From Streptomyces brasiliensis (GTDB taxonomy: Bacteria > Actinomycetota > Actinomycetes > Streptomycetales > Streptomycetaceae), in contig NZ_BMQA01000003.1 in the NCBI RefSeq assembly GCF_014647875.1, positions 328,626 through 392,625 of the forward strand: a stretch of 64,000 nt of DNA, given 5' to 3'. Below the pieces are notes generated by a model, which ran no database searches, was not told the DNA's origin, and worked only from the letters and a program-made list of their open reading frames with translations. The translations under genes and the position numbers were made by a program. Positions 25,769-33,660 of this stretch are shown here, piece after piece. Every line of letters begins with the position of its first letter. The stretch's first letter is position 1.

Positions 25769-26673
25769 GCTCCGTTCTCTACGACACCCCCGGCCCCCGC
25801 GCCCGGCGGCGCAACGTGGTCCTCTCCCTCGTCTTCATCGCGCTGCTCGCCCTGCTCATATGGTGGCTGTGGCAGAAGATGGACGACAAGGGCCAGCTCA
25901 AGTGGGACCTCTGGGAGCCGTTCACCACGGGCCAGGCCTGGACGACATATCTTCTGCCAGGACTCGGCAACACCCTCAAGGCCGCCGCGCTCGCGATGGT
26001 CATCGCCCTCCCGCTGGGCGCGCTCTTCGGCATCGCACGGCTGTCCGACCACCGCTGGATACGCGTCCCCGCGGGCGCGGTGGTCGAGTTCTTCCGGGCC
26101 ATCCCGGTGCTGCTGCTGATGCTGTTCGCCAACGAGTTCTACGTCCGCTCCACGGACATCGGCAGCGACGAGCGCCCGCTCTACGCGGTCGTGACCGGTC
26201 TGGTGCTCTACAACGCCTCGGTCCTCGCCGAGGTCGTCCGCGCCGGCATCCTGGCCCTGCCCAAGGGACAGACGGAGGCCGCGTACGCGATCGGCCTGCG
26301 CAAGGGCCAGACGATGACCAGCATCCTGCTGCCGCAGGCCGTGACGGTGATGCTGCCGGCCATCGTCAGCCAGCTCGTCGTCATCGTGAAGGACACCGCG
26401 CTCGGCGGCGTCCTGCTCCAGTACTCCGAACTGCTGAGCGCGCGCAGCACGCTCGCGGCCAACTACGCCAACGTCATCCCGAGCTTCATCGTGGTGGCGA
26501 TCATCTTCATCGTGGTCAACTTCACGCTGACCAGCTTCGCGAGCTGGCTGGAGGGCCGGCTGCGGCGCAGCAAGCGCGGCACGGGTACGGTGCTGACCGG
26601 CGAGGACGTCGAGGAGCTCAACGCGGCCGAGGTCGGAGGCACGCTCAGCACCGGAACCGGCGGCGGTATCTGA
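25765..26673 (+). CDS. gluD: Glutamate ABC transporter permease GluD
   Basis: 302-residue second permease subunit. Hydrophobic helix near the N-terminus (NVVLSLVFIALLALLIWWLW), permease domain with EAAYAIGLRKGQTMTSILLPQAV as the EAA loop, and a hydrophilic C-terminal tail (TGEDVEELNAAEVGG) longer than in GluC. The start ATG overlaps the gluC stop in ATGA, so translation is coupled. The operon ends at a strong hairpin at 26699. Confidence 0.94.
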   Translation: MSSVLYDTPGPRARRRNVVLSLVFIALLALLIWWLWQKMDDKGQLKWDLWEPFTTGQAWTTYLLPGLGNTLKAAALAMVIALPLGALFGIARLSDHRWIRVPAGAVVEFFRAIPVLLLMLFANEFYVRSTDIGSDERPLYAVVTGLVLYNASVLAEVVRAGILALPKGQTEAAYAIGLRKGQTMTSILLPQAVTVMLPAIVSQLVVIVKDTALGGVLLQYSELLSARSTLAANYANVIPSFIVVAIIFIVVNFTLTSFASWLEGRLRRSKRGTGTVLTGEDVEELNAAEVGGTLSTGTGGGI

Positions 26674-26698
26674 CGTTCATTCAACTGGTGTGACCCGT

Positions 26699-26732
26699 AC
26701 GGAGGCAGTGGCGTGATCGCCACTGCCTCCGT
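26699..26732 (+). terminator. Terminator of gluABCD
   Basis: A 15-bp perfect stem (ACGGAGGCAGTGGCG and its complement) closed by a TGAT tetraloop, 25 bp after the gluD stop. A very stable hairpin; no long U-run. Confidence 0.8.
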
Positions 26733-26848
26733 CACTTGACGCAAACACCGGCAATGGGTTGCATACGTTCTGTGATCGTGCACCCTGCTCCGACTTCGTG
26801 TTCACATACGTCCGCAAGGACATCGCCGCGGGCAGGGGGCGCCGCGCC

Positions 26849-28456
26849 GTGGACCCGGTGATCATCGTCGGTGCGGGGCCCGTCGGGCTCACGCTCGCCC
26901 TGGCGCTGGCCCGTCAGGAGGTGCCGTCCGTCGTCCTCGACGAGAGCCCCGGCAAGGACGAATCCCGCGCCGCGCGCACCGTCGTGCTGCGCGAGGACAC
27001 CGCCGCGCTCGCCGAGCGGCTGAGTGGTGTCCCACTAGGCGAGGAGGGGCTGCGCTGGGCGGGCTGGCGGTCCGTGCGGCGCAGGCAGGTGCTGCGCGAG
27101 GTCAGCTTCGACGAGGGCGAGCCCGGCCCGCTGCACATCGCCCAGCACGTGCTGACCGGCGCCCTGCGCGCCGCGCTGGCCCGCGAGCCGCTGGCCAAGG
27201 TCGCCGTGGACAGCCGGCTGGACTCGGTCGAGCAGGAGCGTTCCGGTGTCACGGCCCACACTCGCGGCCCCAACGGCACCTGGTGGCGCGGAAGTTACCT
27301 GGTCGGCTGCGACGGCCCCCGGTCGACCGTGCGCAAGCTCCTGGACATCCGCTTCCCCGGCCGCACGGCGGTGGAGCGACACGCCGTCGCCGCGCTGCGC
27401 GCGGAACTTCCGTGGCCCGACCGGGCGTTGCTCCATCGGATGCCGCCGTGGCGGATGTCCGGGCCCTCGGCCGGGGAGGTCACCGCCCGCCCCCTGCCGG
27501 ACGGCGTGTGGCGCCTGGACTGGCTGCTGCCGCCGGGCAAGGATCTGGTCACGCCCGAGCTTCTGGTGGCCCGCGTCCGGGAGACCCTCGCGGGCTGGAC
27601 GGGCGGCCCCACACCGCCGTACGAACTCCTCGACACCGGAGTTCACACGGTGCACCACCGGCTGGCCCGCCGCTGGCGCGTCGGCCGCGTCTTCCTCGCC
27701 GGGGACGCGGCGCACCTGCTGGGCACACTCGGCACACAGGGCCTCGACGAGGGGCTCAGGGACGCGGACAACCTGGCCTGGAAGCTGGCCTCGGCCTGGC
27801 ACCACGGCCCGTACGAGGCGCTGCTCGACAGCTACCAGACCGAGCGGCGCGCGGTCGTCGCCGCCCGGCTGCGCGCCGCCGACCAGGCGCTGCCCATACT
27901 GCGCGGCGGTGGCGGGCTGCGCGTGTACGTCCCCGGCACGGCCCGGGGCCACGACGCGCTGCTCGGCGACGGCCATTTGGGGCAGGGGGCGCTCGGCGCG
28001 CCGGGGGCATACACCGATTCGCCGCTCGCGCCCCGGCACCTCGATGCGGAGGTCCCGGTCGGCACCACGCCCGGCGCTCAGGTGACGGACGTACAGGTCA
28101 CGGCGGAGGACGGCTCGTTCGTACGGCTGCGGGACCGGCTCGGCCGGGACGCGCTGCTGGTCGTCCTGATCGCGCCGGGTACGGGGGTGTGGGACCGCAA
28201 GCACTGGGTGACCGCCGGCGTCATGCCCCGGCTCGCGGCCGCGGTGACAGCGCTGCCGGGTCCGGCCGAGCTGCTGGTCGCCGAGAGCTACCCGGGTGCG
28301 CCCGCACACACCGTCCTGCTCGTACGGCCCGACGGTCACCTCGTCACCGCGCTGGGCGGGGTCCGCCCGGCCGACCTGTACGCGGCGGCGGAGGCCGCCT
28401 GGGGCGGGCCCGCGAAGACGGAGGCCGAGGCCGGAGCGGGCTCCGGCACACGTTGA
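26849..28456 (+). CDS. FAD-dependent aromatic-type monooxygenase
   Basis: 535 residues of the p-hydroxybenzoate hydroxylase fold. Dinucleotide-binding VIIVGAGPVGLTLALALA at the very N-terminus, the NAD(P)H/FAD motif GCDGPRSTVRK, and the second FAD motif FLAGDAAHLLGTLGTQGLDE leading into DADNLAWKLA. A C-terminal thioredoxin-like region (residues about 390-515) is present as in phenol- and rifampicin-type hydroxylases. The usual PPxGGQG after GDAAH reads LGTLGTQG, so ligand access may differ. Substrate unknown. GTG at 26849 places the Rossmann motif at the start; a TTG at 26759 is the longer alternative. The last codons lie in a large inverted repeat. Confidence 0.8.
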   Translation: MDPVIIVGAGPVGLTLALALARQEVPSVVLDESPGKDESRAARTVVLREDTAALAERLSGVPLGEEGLRWAGWRSVRRRQVLREVSFDEGEPGPLHIAQHVLTGALRAALAREPLAKVAVDSRLDSVEQERSGVTAHTRGPNGTWWRGSYLVGCDGPRSTVRKLLDIRFPGRTAVERHAVAALRAELPWPDRALLHRMPPWRMSGPSAGEVTARPLPDGVWRLDWLLPPGKDLVTPELLVARVRETLAGWTGGPTPPYELLDTGVHTVHHRLARRWRVGRVFLAGDAAHLLGTLGTQGLDEGLRDADNLAWKLASAWHHGPYEALLDSYQTERRAVVAARLRAADQALPILRGGGGLRVYVPGTARGHDALLGDGHLGQGALGAPGAYTDSPLAPRHLDAEVPVGTTPGAQVTDVQVTAEDGSFVRLRDRLGRDALLVVLIAPGTGVWDRKHWVTAGVMPRLAAAVTALPGPAELLVAESYPGAPAHTVLLVRPDGHLVTALGGVRPADLYAAAEAAWGGPAKTEAEAGAGSGTR

Positions 28457-28483
28457 GCGCACGCCGGAGCCCGCTCCGGCCTC
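28427..28483 (+). terminator. 21-bp inverted repeat overlapping the monooxygenase stop
   Basis: Arms at 28427-28447 and 28463-28483 are perfectly complementary over 21 bp with a 15-nt loop containing the stop codon. The left arm codes for the Ala/Glu/Gly-rich C-terminus. It should terminate the monooxygenase transcript just ahead of the cysteine dioxygenase promoter. Confidence 0.75.
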
Positions 28484-28499
28484 ACATAGTGACTGTCGG

Positions 28500-28528
28500 T
28501 TGACCGAGGTGCACCGGCATGGTGTACT
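28500..28528 (+). promoter_or_regulatory. Promoter of the cysteine dioxygenase operon
   Basis: TTGACC (28500-28505) and TGTACT (28523-28528) are separated by 17 bp, close to the vegetative sigma consensus. Transcription would begin near 28535, giving about 40 nt before the leader peptide start. Confidence 0.6.
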
Positions 28529-28574
28529 CCGGATCGTGACCGACACCTGTGTACGCCTGTGGCGGAGGGTCCAT

Positions 28575-28622
28575 ATGGACCTCGTCCGCTATGCGGGCTG
28601 CGTGTGTCGCCGTACCTGCTGA
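28575..28622 (+). CDS. Cysteine-rich leader peptide upstream of cysteine dioxygenase
   Basis: Fifteen codons encode MDLVRYAGCVCRRTC, with three Cys in the last seven residues and Cys as the final codon. GGAGGG (28564-28569) lies five bases before the ATG, a better ribosome binding site than that of the downstream gene. It sits between a near-consensus promoter and the cysteine dioxygenase start at 28702. Short Cys-containing leader peptides ahead of sulfur-metabolism genes are known in actinobacteria, where ribosome speed at Cys codons controls the downstream genes. I infer the same here: cysteine supply would set expression of cysteine catabolism. The intervening 80 nt contain GCGCGC-type complementary segments (28643-28650, 28665-28671). 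Confidence 0.72.
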   Translation: MDLVRYAGCVCRRTC

Positions 28623-28701
28623 ATTCGCTCCCCTCTTCACCCGCGCGCGCCGCCGACGTTACGACGCGCGCCTTCCGCGAACGCTCATCAGGACGGTGTA
28701 C

Positions 28702-29286
28702 GTGTCTGTCTCTCCCCCGGCCCCCTCTTCCTCGGTGCCCTCTCGCACCGGGTCCGCTCCGGCCGCCGGCTCCGCTGCCGTATCCGCCGGCTCCGCTCCG
28801 ACGCAGGCAGACCTCCTCGACTTCGTACGGCGTACGGCCGCCGACGCCGAGTTGATCGCCTCGCTCCCGCTCGACCCCCAGGGACGCACCTGGGTACGGC
28901 TCGAGGGCCCCGGCGGCAGCGAGGCCTGGCTGATCGGCTGGCCGCCCGGGACCGGCACCGGCTGGCACGACCACGCCGAATCGGTCGGCGCCTTCCTCAC
29001 CGCGTCCGGCGAGCTGAAGGAGAACTCGCTGGCCGCCCGGCTGCCCACCGACGGCTGGAAGACCCTGGAACTCACCGACGGTGTGGACCGCGAGCGGCGG
29101 CTCCCGGCCGGGAAGGGCCGCTCCTTCGGGCAGCAGCACGTCCACGAGGTCCTCAACGAGTCCCCCGCCGTGCACGCGATCTCCGTGCACGCCTACTACC
29201 CGCCCCTCCCCCGGATCCGCCGCTACAGCCGCACCGGCCAAGTGCTGCGGCTCGAGCAGGTCGAGCGCCCGGAGGACTGGCAGTGA
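28702..29286 (+). CDS. Cysteine dioxygenase (cupin type I)
   Basis: 194 residues. Oxidises cysteine to cysteine sulfinate with a non-haem iron. Iron ligands are visible as the two histidines of GTGWHDHAES and the third in AISVHAYYPPL, with RIRRYSRTG near the C-terminus, as in bacterial CDO. The first 30 residues are Ser/Pro/Ala-rich. GTG at 28702 has AGGA eight bases upstream; GTG at 28696 is an alternative. The stop overlaps the rhodanese start (GTGA). A Cys-rich leader peptide upstream suggests control by cysteine. Confidence 0.92.
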   Translation: MSVSPPAPSSSVPSRTGSAPAAGSAAVSAGSAPTQADLLDFVRRTAADAELIASLPLDPQGRTWVRLEGPGGSEAWLIGWPPGTGTGWHDHAESVGAFLTASGELKENSLAARLPTDGWKTLELTDGVDRERRLPAGKGRSFGQQHVHEVLNESPAVHAISVHAYYPPLPRIRRYSRTGQVLRLEQVERPEDWQ

Positions 29287-29690
29287 GCGCGGCGGGCGAG
29301 GGCGAAGTTCCCGTCGGCATCGACGAGTTGCTGGAGCGGGTGCGTGCGGGCTACCGGCGGATCGAGCCGCAGGAGGCCCACGACGCGGCCCGCGCCGGAA
29401 ACGCCCTGCTGGTCGACATCCGGTACGCGGCCCTGCGCACTCGCGACGGGCTGATCCCCGGCGCGCTCGTCATAGAGCGCAACGAACTGGAGTGGCGCCT
29501 GGATCCCCGCGGCAGCCACCGCACCCCGGAAGCCACCAGCCACGACCTGCGCATCGTCGTCATCTGCAACGAGGGCTACGCCTCCAGCCTGGCAACGGCG
29601 TCCCTCCACCAACTCGGCCTGCACCGCGCCACGGACCTGGTCGGAGGCTTCCAGGCATGGAAGGCGGCGGGGTTGCCGGTGACGGTGTGA
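29283..29690 (+). CDS. Rhodanese-like sulfurtransferase
   Basis: 135-residue single rhodanese domain: LLVDIRYAALRTRDGLIPGA, then VICNEGYASSLATASLHQLG with the Cys of the active loop, and the C-terminal DLVGGFQAWKAAGLPV. The active-site loop is CNEGYAS, so the persulfide Cys is present. Translationally coupled to cysteine dioxygenase through a 4-bp GTGA overlap, so it probably handles sulfane sulfur or sulfite arising from cysteine breakdown. Confidence 0.9.
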   Translation: MSAAGEGEVPVGIDELLERVRAGYRRIEPQEAHDAARAGNALLVDIRYAALRTRDGLIPGALVIERNELEWRLDPRGSHRTPEATSHDLRIVVICNEGYASSLATASLHQLGLHRATDLVGGFQAWKAAGLPVTV

Positions 29691-29762
29691 CCGGCTGCGG
29701 TTGGCCCGGCGGCGGTGCCCGGTGGGCGGGCTGTTGAGGGGGTGGCGGCGCAGGCGGTGCGT

Positions 29763-30728
29763 TCAGTGGGCCTCGCCGTCGAGGAACTCCGTGTCCTCGC
29801 CCTCCGCCTCCAACGCCTGGCGGACGACGCGCAGGGCCATGCCCTCGGAGTAACCCTTGCGGGCGAGCATGCCCGCGAGGCGCCGTATCCGCTTGTCGCG
29901 GTCGAGGCCCCGGGTGGAGCGCAGCTTGCGCTCCACGAGTTCGCGGGCCGTCTCCTCCTCCTGCTCGGAATCGAGCCGGCCGACGGCCTCGTCGATCAGC
30001 GACTTGTCGACACCCTTGGTCCGCAGCTCCTGGGCGAGCGCGCGCCGGGCCAGTCCCCGGCCGTGGTGCCGGGACTCCACCCAGGCACCGGCGAACGCGC
30101 TGTCGTCGATCAGGCCGACCTCCTCGAACCGCGACAGCACCGCCTCCGCCACGTCGTCCGGGATCTCCCGCTTGCGCAGCGCGTCCGCGAGCTGCTTTCG
30201 CGTGCGCGGGGTCCCGGTGAGCAGGCGCAGACAGATCGCCCGCGCCCGCTCAGCCGGGTCCCCCGGGGGCTCCTCCCGCTCGGCCCTCGACGAGGAGAAG
30301 GAACCTCCGTCCTCACCGGACGGCTCGCCGAAGCCACGCCGCCCACGCGTGCCACCGTCCTGGCCGCGGGTCCCCCGACCGGCCCGACGCGAACCGCCGT
30401 GCGACTCGTCGCCGTACCGGACGTTGCCGTATCGGTCATCGCCATGCCGGTCATCGCCGTACGAGCCGTTGCCGTACTCGTCGGCCTGACCGTTGCCGCC
30501 GAAGGCGTCAGGACCCTCGGCCGCGGAGGCGTCCGTCCCGCCGCGGGACCCACCCCCGTACCACCCCGGCCCGTCGCCGAAGTCGGCGTCGCCCGGCGCA
30601 CCGTCACCGAACGCGCCGTCGCCATCCGTGCCGTAACCCGTCCGGGCAGGGCCGACGCCCCCTCGGCCGCGCCGCTCCCGCGGAACGTCGAGGTGTGCGT
30701 ACTCGGCCCAGTCGGTTCGTCGTGTCAC
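29763..30728 (-). CDS. recX: Regulatory protein RecX with long glycine/aspartate-rich extension
   Basis: 321 residues; the RecX core is residues about 155-310 (AERARAICLRLLTGTPRTRK, then RFEEVGLIDDSAFAGAWVES and HHGRGLARRALAQELRTKGV) and binds RecA filaments to limit their activity. Between the conserved start MTRRTDWAEYAHLDVPRERR and the core is a low-complexity insertion of about 130 residues, rich in Gly, Asp, Arg and Tyr, with pentapeptide-like repeats (GDDRH, GDDRY, GNVRY, GDESH). Typical Streptomyces RecX is under 200 residues, so this is unusual. GTG at 30728 begins three bases after the recA stop, so the two genes are one transcript. Confidence 0.92.
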   Translation of the reverse strand: MTRRTDWAEYAHLDVPRERRGRGGVGPARTGYGTDGDGAFGDGAPGDADFGDGPGWYGGGSRGGTDASAAEGPDAFGGNGQADEYGNGSYGDDRHGDDRYGNVRYGDESHGGSRRAGRGTRGQDGGTRGRRGFGEPSGEDGGSFSSSRAEREEPPGDPAERARAICLRLLTGTPRTRKQLADALRKREIPDDVAEAVLSRFEEVGLIDDSAFAGAWVESRHHGRGLARRALAQELRTKGVDKSLIDEAVGRLDSEQEEETARELVERKLRSTRGLDRDKRIRRLAGMLARKGYSEGMALRVVRQALEAEGEDTEFLDGEAH

Positions 30729-30731
30729 GGG

Positions 30732-31856
30732 TCAGCTCTTGGCTGCGGCGGCCTTGGGCTTGGTGGCCTTGGCGGCTGCCGGTGCGGGCACCGCCTTCGC
30801 GGCATCGCCCGTGGCGGCGACCGCCGCGTCCGCGCCCGGCTCGGCCGCGGGCTCCTCCGGCCGCACGCCGACGCCCAGCTTCTCCTTGATCTTCTTCTCG
30901 ATCTCGTTGGCCAGGTCGGGGTTGTCCTTGAGGAAGTTGCGCGCGTTCTCCTTGCCCTGGCCGAGCTGGTCGCCCTCGTACGTGTACCAGGCGCCGGCCT
31001 TGCGGACGAAGCCGTGCTCCACGCCCATGTCGATCAGGCCGCCCTCACGGCTGATGCCCTGGCCGTACAGGATGTCGAACTCGGCCTGCTTGAAGGGCGG
31101 CGCGACCTTGTTCTTGACGACCTTGCAGCGGGTGCGGTTGCCGACCGCCTCGGTGCCGTCCTTCAGGGTCTCGATGCGGCGGATGTCGATGCGCACCGAG
31201 GCGTAGAACTTCAGCGCCCGGCCACCGGTCGTGGTCTCCGGGGAGCCGAACATCACGCCGATCTTCTCGCGGAGCTGGTTGATGAAGATCGCGGTGGTCT
31301 TGGACTGGTTGAGCGCGCTGGTGATCTTCCGCAGCGCCTGGCTCATCAGACGGGCCTGCAGACCCACGTGACTGTCACCCATCTCGCCCTCGATCTCCGC
31401 GCGCGGGACGAGTGCTGCGACGGAGTCGATGACGATGAGGTCGAGCGCGCCGGAGCGGACGAGCATGTCCACGATCTCCAGCGCCTGCTCGCCGTTGTCC
31501 GGCTGGGAGAGGATCAGGTTGTCGATGTCGACGCCGAGCTTCTTCGCGTACTCGGGGTCGAGGGCGTGCTCCGCGTCCACGAAGGCGACCTGGCCGCCGG
31601 CCTTCTGCGCGTTGGCCACCGCGTGCAGGGTCAGGGTCGTCTTGCCGGAGGACTCCGGGCCGTACACCTCCACCACTCGGCCGCGCGGCAGGCCGCCGAC
31701 GCCGAGGGCGACGTCGAGCGCGGTCGACCCGGTGGGGATGACCTCGATGGGCTCGTTCGGCCGCTCACCCAGGCGCATCACCGCGCCCTTGCCGAATTGC
31801 CGTTCAATCTGTGCGAGCGCGGCGTCGAGCGCCTTCTCGCGGTCGGTTCCTGCCAT
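30732..31856 (-). CDS. recA: Recombinase RecA
   Basis: 374 residues. Strand-exchange ATPase and LexA co-protease. Walker [11 protein letters not shown], Walker [20 protein letters not shown], the DNA-binding loop [11 protein letters not shown], and [20 protein letters not shown]. The C-terminal tail is Ala/Lys/Pro-rich ([12 protein letters not shown]) as usual in Streptomyces. ATG at 31856 has a GGTGG-type site upstream. An SOS box and -35 element lie 165-190 bp upstream (32021-32046), implying a long 5' untranslated region. recX follows immediately. Confidence 0.98.
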   Translation of the reverse strand: MAGTDREKALDAALAQIERQFGKGAVMRLGERPNEPIEVIPTGSTALDVALGVGGLPRGRVVEVYGPESSGKTTLTLHAVANAQKAGGQVAFVDAEHALDPEYAKKLGVDIDNLILSQPDNGEQALEIVDMLVRSGALDLIVIDSVAALVPRAEIEGEMGDSHVGLQARLMSQALRKITSALNQSKTTAIFINQLREKIGVMFGSPETTTGGRALKFYASVRIDIRRIETLKDGTEAVGNRTRCKVVKNKVAPPFKQAEFDILYGQGISREGGLIDMGVEHGFVRKAGAWYTYEGDQLGQGKENARNFLKDNPDLANEIEKKIKEKLGVGVRPEEPAAEPGADAAVAATGDAAKAVPAPAAAKATKPKAAAAKS

Positions 31857-32020
31857 GGGTTCCACCCGGTTTGCTTGAGTCGATCGCTTCACGTCAAAAA
31901 CGCTAACGCCTGCCACTGACAATGCGCCTCGACGCCGGCCCGGCCTGTGGACAACTCGGGTCCTTCTCCACTCAAACCGTGTCGAAATACCCGTCGAGAG
32001 CCTCGCCCGAGCCTCCATAA

Positions 32021-32046
32021 GAATGGATGTTCGATTTTCGTGTCAA
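32021..32046 (-). promoter_or_regulatory. recA promoter region with SOS (LexA) box
   Basis: On the minus strand TTGACA (32046-32041) is followed by GAACATCCATTC (32032-32021), the actinobacterial SOS box form GAAC-N4-GTTC with one mismatch and, from memory, the one described for Streptomyces recA. The box lies between -35 and the expected -10, so LexA would block RNA polymerase directly. Confidence 0.75.
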
Positions 32047-32205
32047 GCGCATCACGCGGCACTCCCGGGGCTGCGCACCAAGCTTCTTCCGGGGCTCACC
32101 CACCCGGTCTCGAGGAGAGGCAGGTCACATTCGCCCGTGTCACATCTCGTGGGAGTCGTTCCGTCCAAGACGGTGTAGCCGCCCACAACGACACAGAAGT
32201 CCGCC

Positions 32206-32679
32206 ATGGGACCTCGGTTGAACCTCTTCACCAGCCCGGTCGCGACCAAGTTCGCGAAGCACATCGTCGCCGCGAACAAGGTGCTCGAGGAGTCGACGCT
32301 GCCGGCCGCGACGCAGGAACTGGTGAAGCTCCGCGCCAGCCAGATCAACGGCTGCGGCTTCTGCACCGACATGCACACCAAGGACGCCGCCCACGCCGGG
32401 GAGACCTCGGTCCGCCTCAACCTGGTCGCGGCCTGGCGGGAGGCGACGGTGTTCACCGACGCCGAGCGCGCCGCCCTGGAACTGGCCGAACAGGGCACCC
32501 GCATCGCCGACGCCGCCGGCGGCGTCACGGACGAGGCCTGGGCGAACGCCGCCAAGCACTACGACGTGGAGCAGCTCGCCGCCCTGGTGTGCGCCATCGC
32601 CCTCATCAACGCCTTCAACCGCGGAAACGTCATCGTCCAGCAGCCCGCAGGCGACTACCGGCCCGGCCAGTTCGCATAA
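32206..32679 (+). CDS. AhpD-like carboxymuconolactone decarboxylase family protein
   Basis: 157 residues of the alkylhydroperoxidase AhpD fold. The CxxC-x3-H redox motif is visible as NGCGFCTDMHTKDA, preceded by ELVKLRASQI and followed by ERAALELAEQ. Such proteins reduce peroxides or act as carboxymuconolactone decarboxylase relatives; the exact substrate cannot be told. ATG at 32206 has only a weak site (AGAAG); a TTG four codons later is possible. Divergent from recA and ended by a strong hairpin. Confidence 0.85.
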   Translation: MGPRLNLFTSPVATKFAKHIVAANKVLEESTLPAATQELVKLRASQINGCGFCTDMHTKDAAHAGETSVRLNLVAAWREATVFTDAERAALELAEQGTRIADAAGGVTDEAWANAAKHYDVEQLAALVCAIALINAFNRGNVIVQQPAGDYRPGQFA

Positions 32680-32691
32680 CGCGGGGTGCTT

Positions 32692-32737
32692 GTCGGCGCA
32701 GGCACGGAACGGCTCGGTGTCCCGTGCCTGCGCCGAC
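32692..32737 (+). terminator. Terminator of the AhpD-like gene
   Basis: Perfect 16-bp arms (GTCGGCGCAGGCACGG at 32692-32707, complement at 32722-32737) with a 14-nt loop, 12 bp after the stop codon. Confidence 0.75.
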
Positions 32738-32875
32738 GACGGTTCGCGCTCTTCGACTCGCGGGACTGACGACCGCCCCACCCGCGTACTCTCCCCGCCC
32801 GTACTTCCCCCGGCGTACGACGAGTGTCTTCGGCCGGACGACGACCCCGCCGGGCGCTCCCGGAAGTCTGGGCGC

Positions 32876-33619
32876 ATGCCTCGTCCACGTCCCGCCGAGC
32901 GCCTCTGTCATGCGACCGGCCTGCTTCTCGTCCTCTCCGGTCTCGCGCACCTCGTGGTGTTCGCGGTCGACGGCGGCCCCTGGGACGGTCCCGTGTCCTG
33001 GCGCAAGCCCGTCACGTTCGGGCTCTCCTTCGGCGTGACGCTGATCGCGGTCACCTGGGTCACGTCGTATCTGAGCGTTGCGCCACGCGTGCGTACGGTC
33101 CTGCTCCTGGTCTTCGCCGCCGACTGCGTCGTGGAGGTCGGCGGCATCACCCTCCAGGCGTGGCGCCGGGTGCCCTCGCACCTCAACATGGAGACGCCCT
33201 TCGACACGGCCGTGTCCATGACGCTCGCCGTGGGCGGCGGTGTGCTCGTGGTGCTGCTCACCGTCTTCGCGGTCGCGTCCTTCCGGCACCGGCCGACGGG
33301 TCCCGTGGGCATGCCGCTCGCGGTGCGCTCCGGGTTCGCGGTCCTGCTGGTGGCACTGGCCTCGGGCGCCGCGATGATCGCGCGCGGGGTGGTACTCACC
33401 CGGACCGGCCACCAGGAGGCGGCCTACCACTCGACGGCTCCGCTCAAGCCGCTGCACGGGGTGAGCCTGCACGCCGTCCTGGTCCTGCCTGCTCTCGCGT
33501 GGCTCCTGTCCCGCACCACGTGGAGCGAGCAGCTGCGGTGGCGCGTCGTGGCCGCGGCGACCGGCTGCTACGCGGCAGCGGTGCTGATCGCCGGGGTGTG
33601 GGCGGTCCTCACATACTGA
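32876..33619 (+). CDS. Integral membrane protein, function unknown
   Basis: 247 residues with about seven hydrophobic helices, starting ATGLLLVLSGLAHLVVFAV. Motifs include WDGPVSWRKPVTFGLSFG and HLNMETPFDTAVSM, and a conserved-looking HSTAPLKPLHGVSLHA. I do not recognise a named transporter or enzyme family; histidines placed near membrane segments could bind haem or metal. ATG at 32876 with GGAAG upstream. Convergent with the AI-2E family gene 41 bp away. Confidence 0.75.
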   Translation: MPRPRPAERLCHATGLLLVLSGLAHLVVFAVDGGPWDGPVSWRKPVTFGLSFGVTLIAVTWVTSYLSVAPRVRTVLLLVFAADCVVEVGGITLQAWRRVPSHLNMETPFDTAVSMTLAVGGGVLVVLLTVFAVASFRHRPTGPVGMPLAVRSGFAVLLVALASGAAMIARGVVLTRTGHQEAAYHSTAPLKPLHGVSLHAVLVLPALAWLLSRTTWSEQLRWRVVAAATGCYAAAVLIAGVWAVLTY

Positions 33620-33660
33620 ACCGGACGCAACGTATCGAACCGAACGCACCGGGCACGCCC

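Noticed and set aside
32027..32221. Small rightward frame upstream of the AhpD-like gene
   Set aside because: It crosses the recA SOS box and the AhpD start, has no ribosome binding site and an Arg/Ser/Pro-rich composition.
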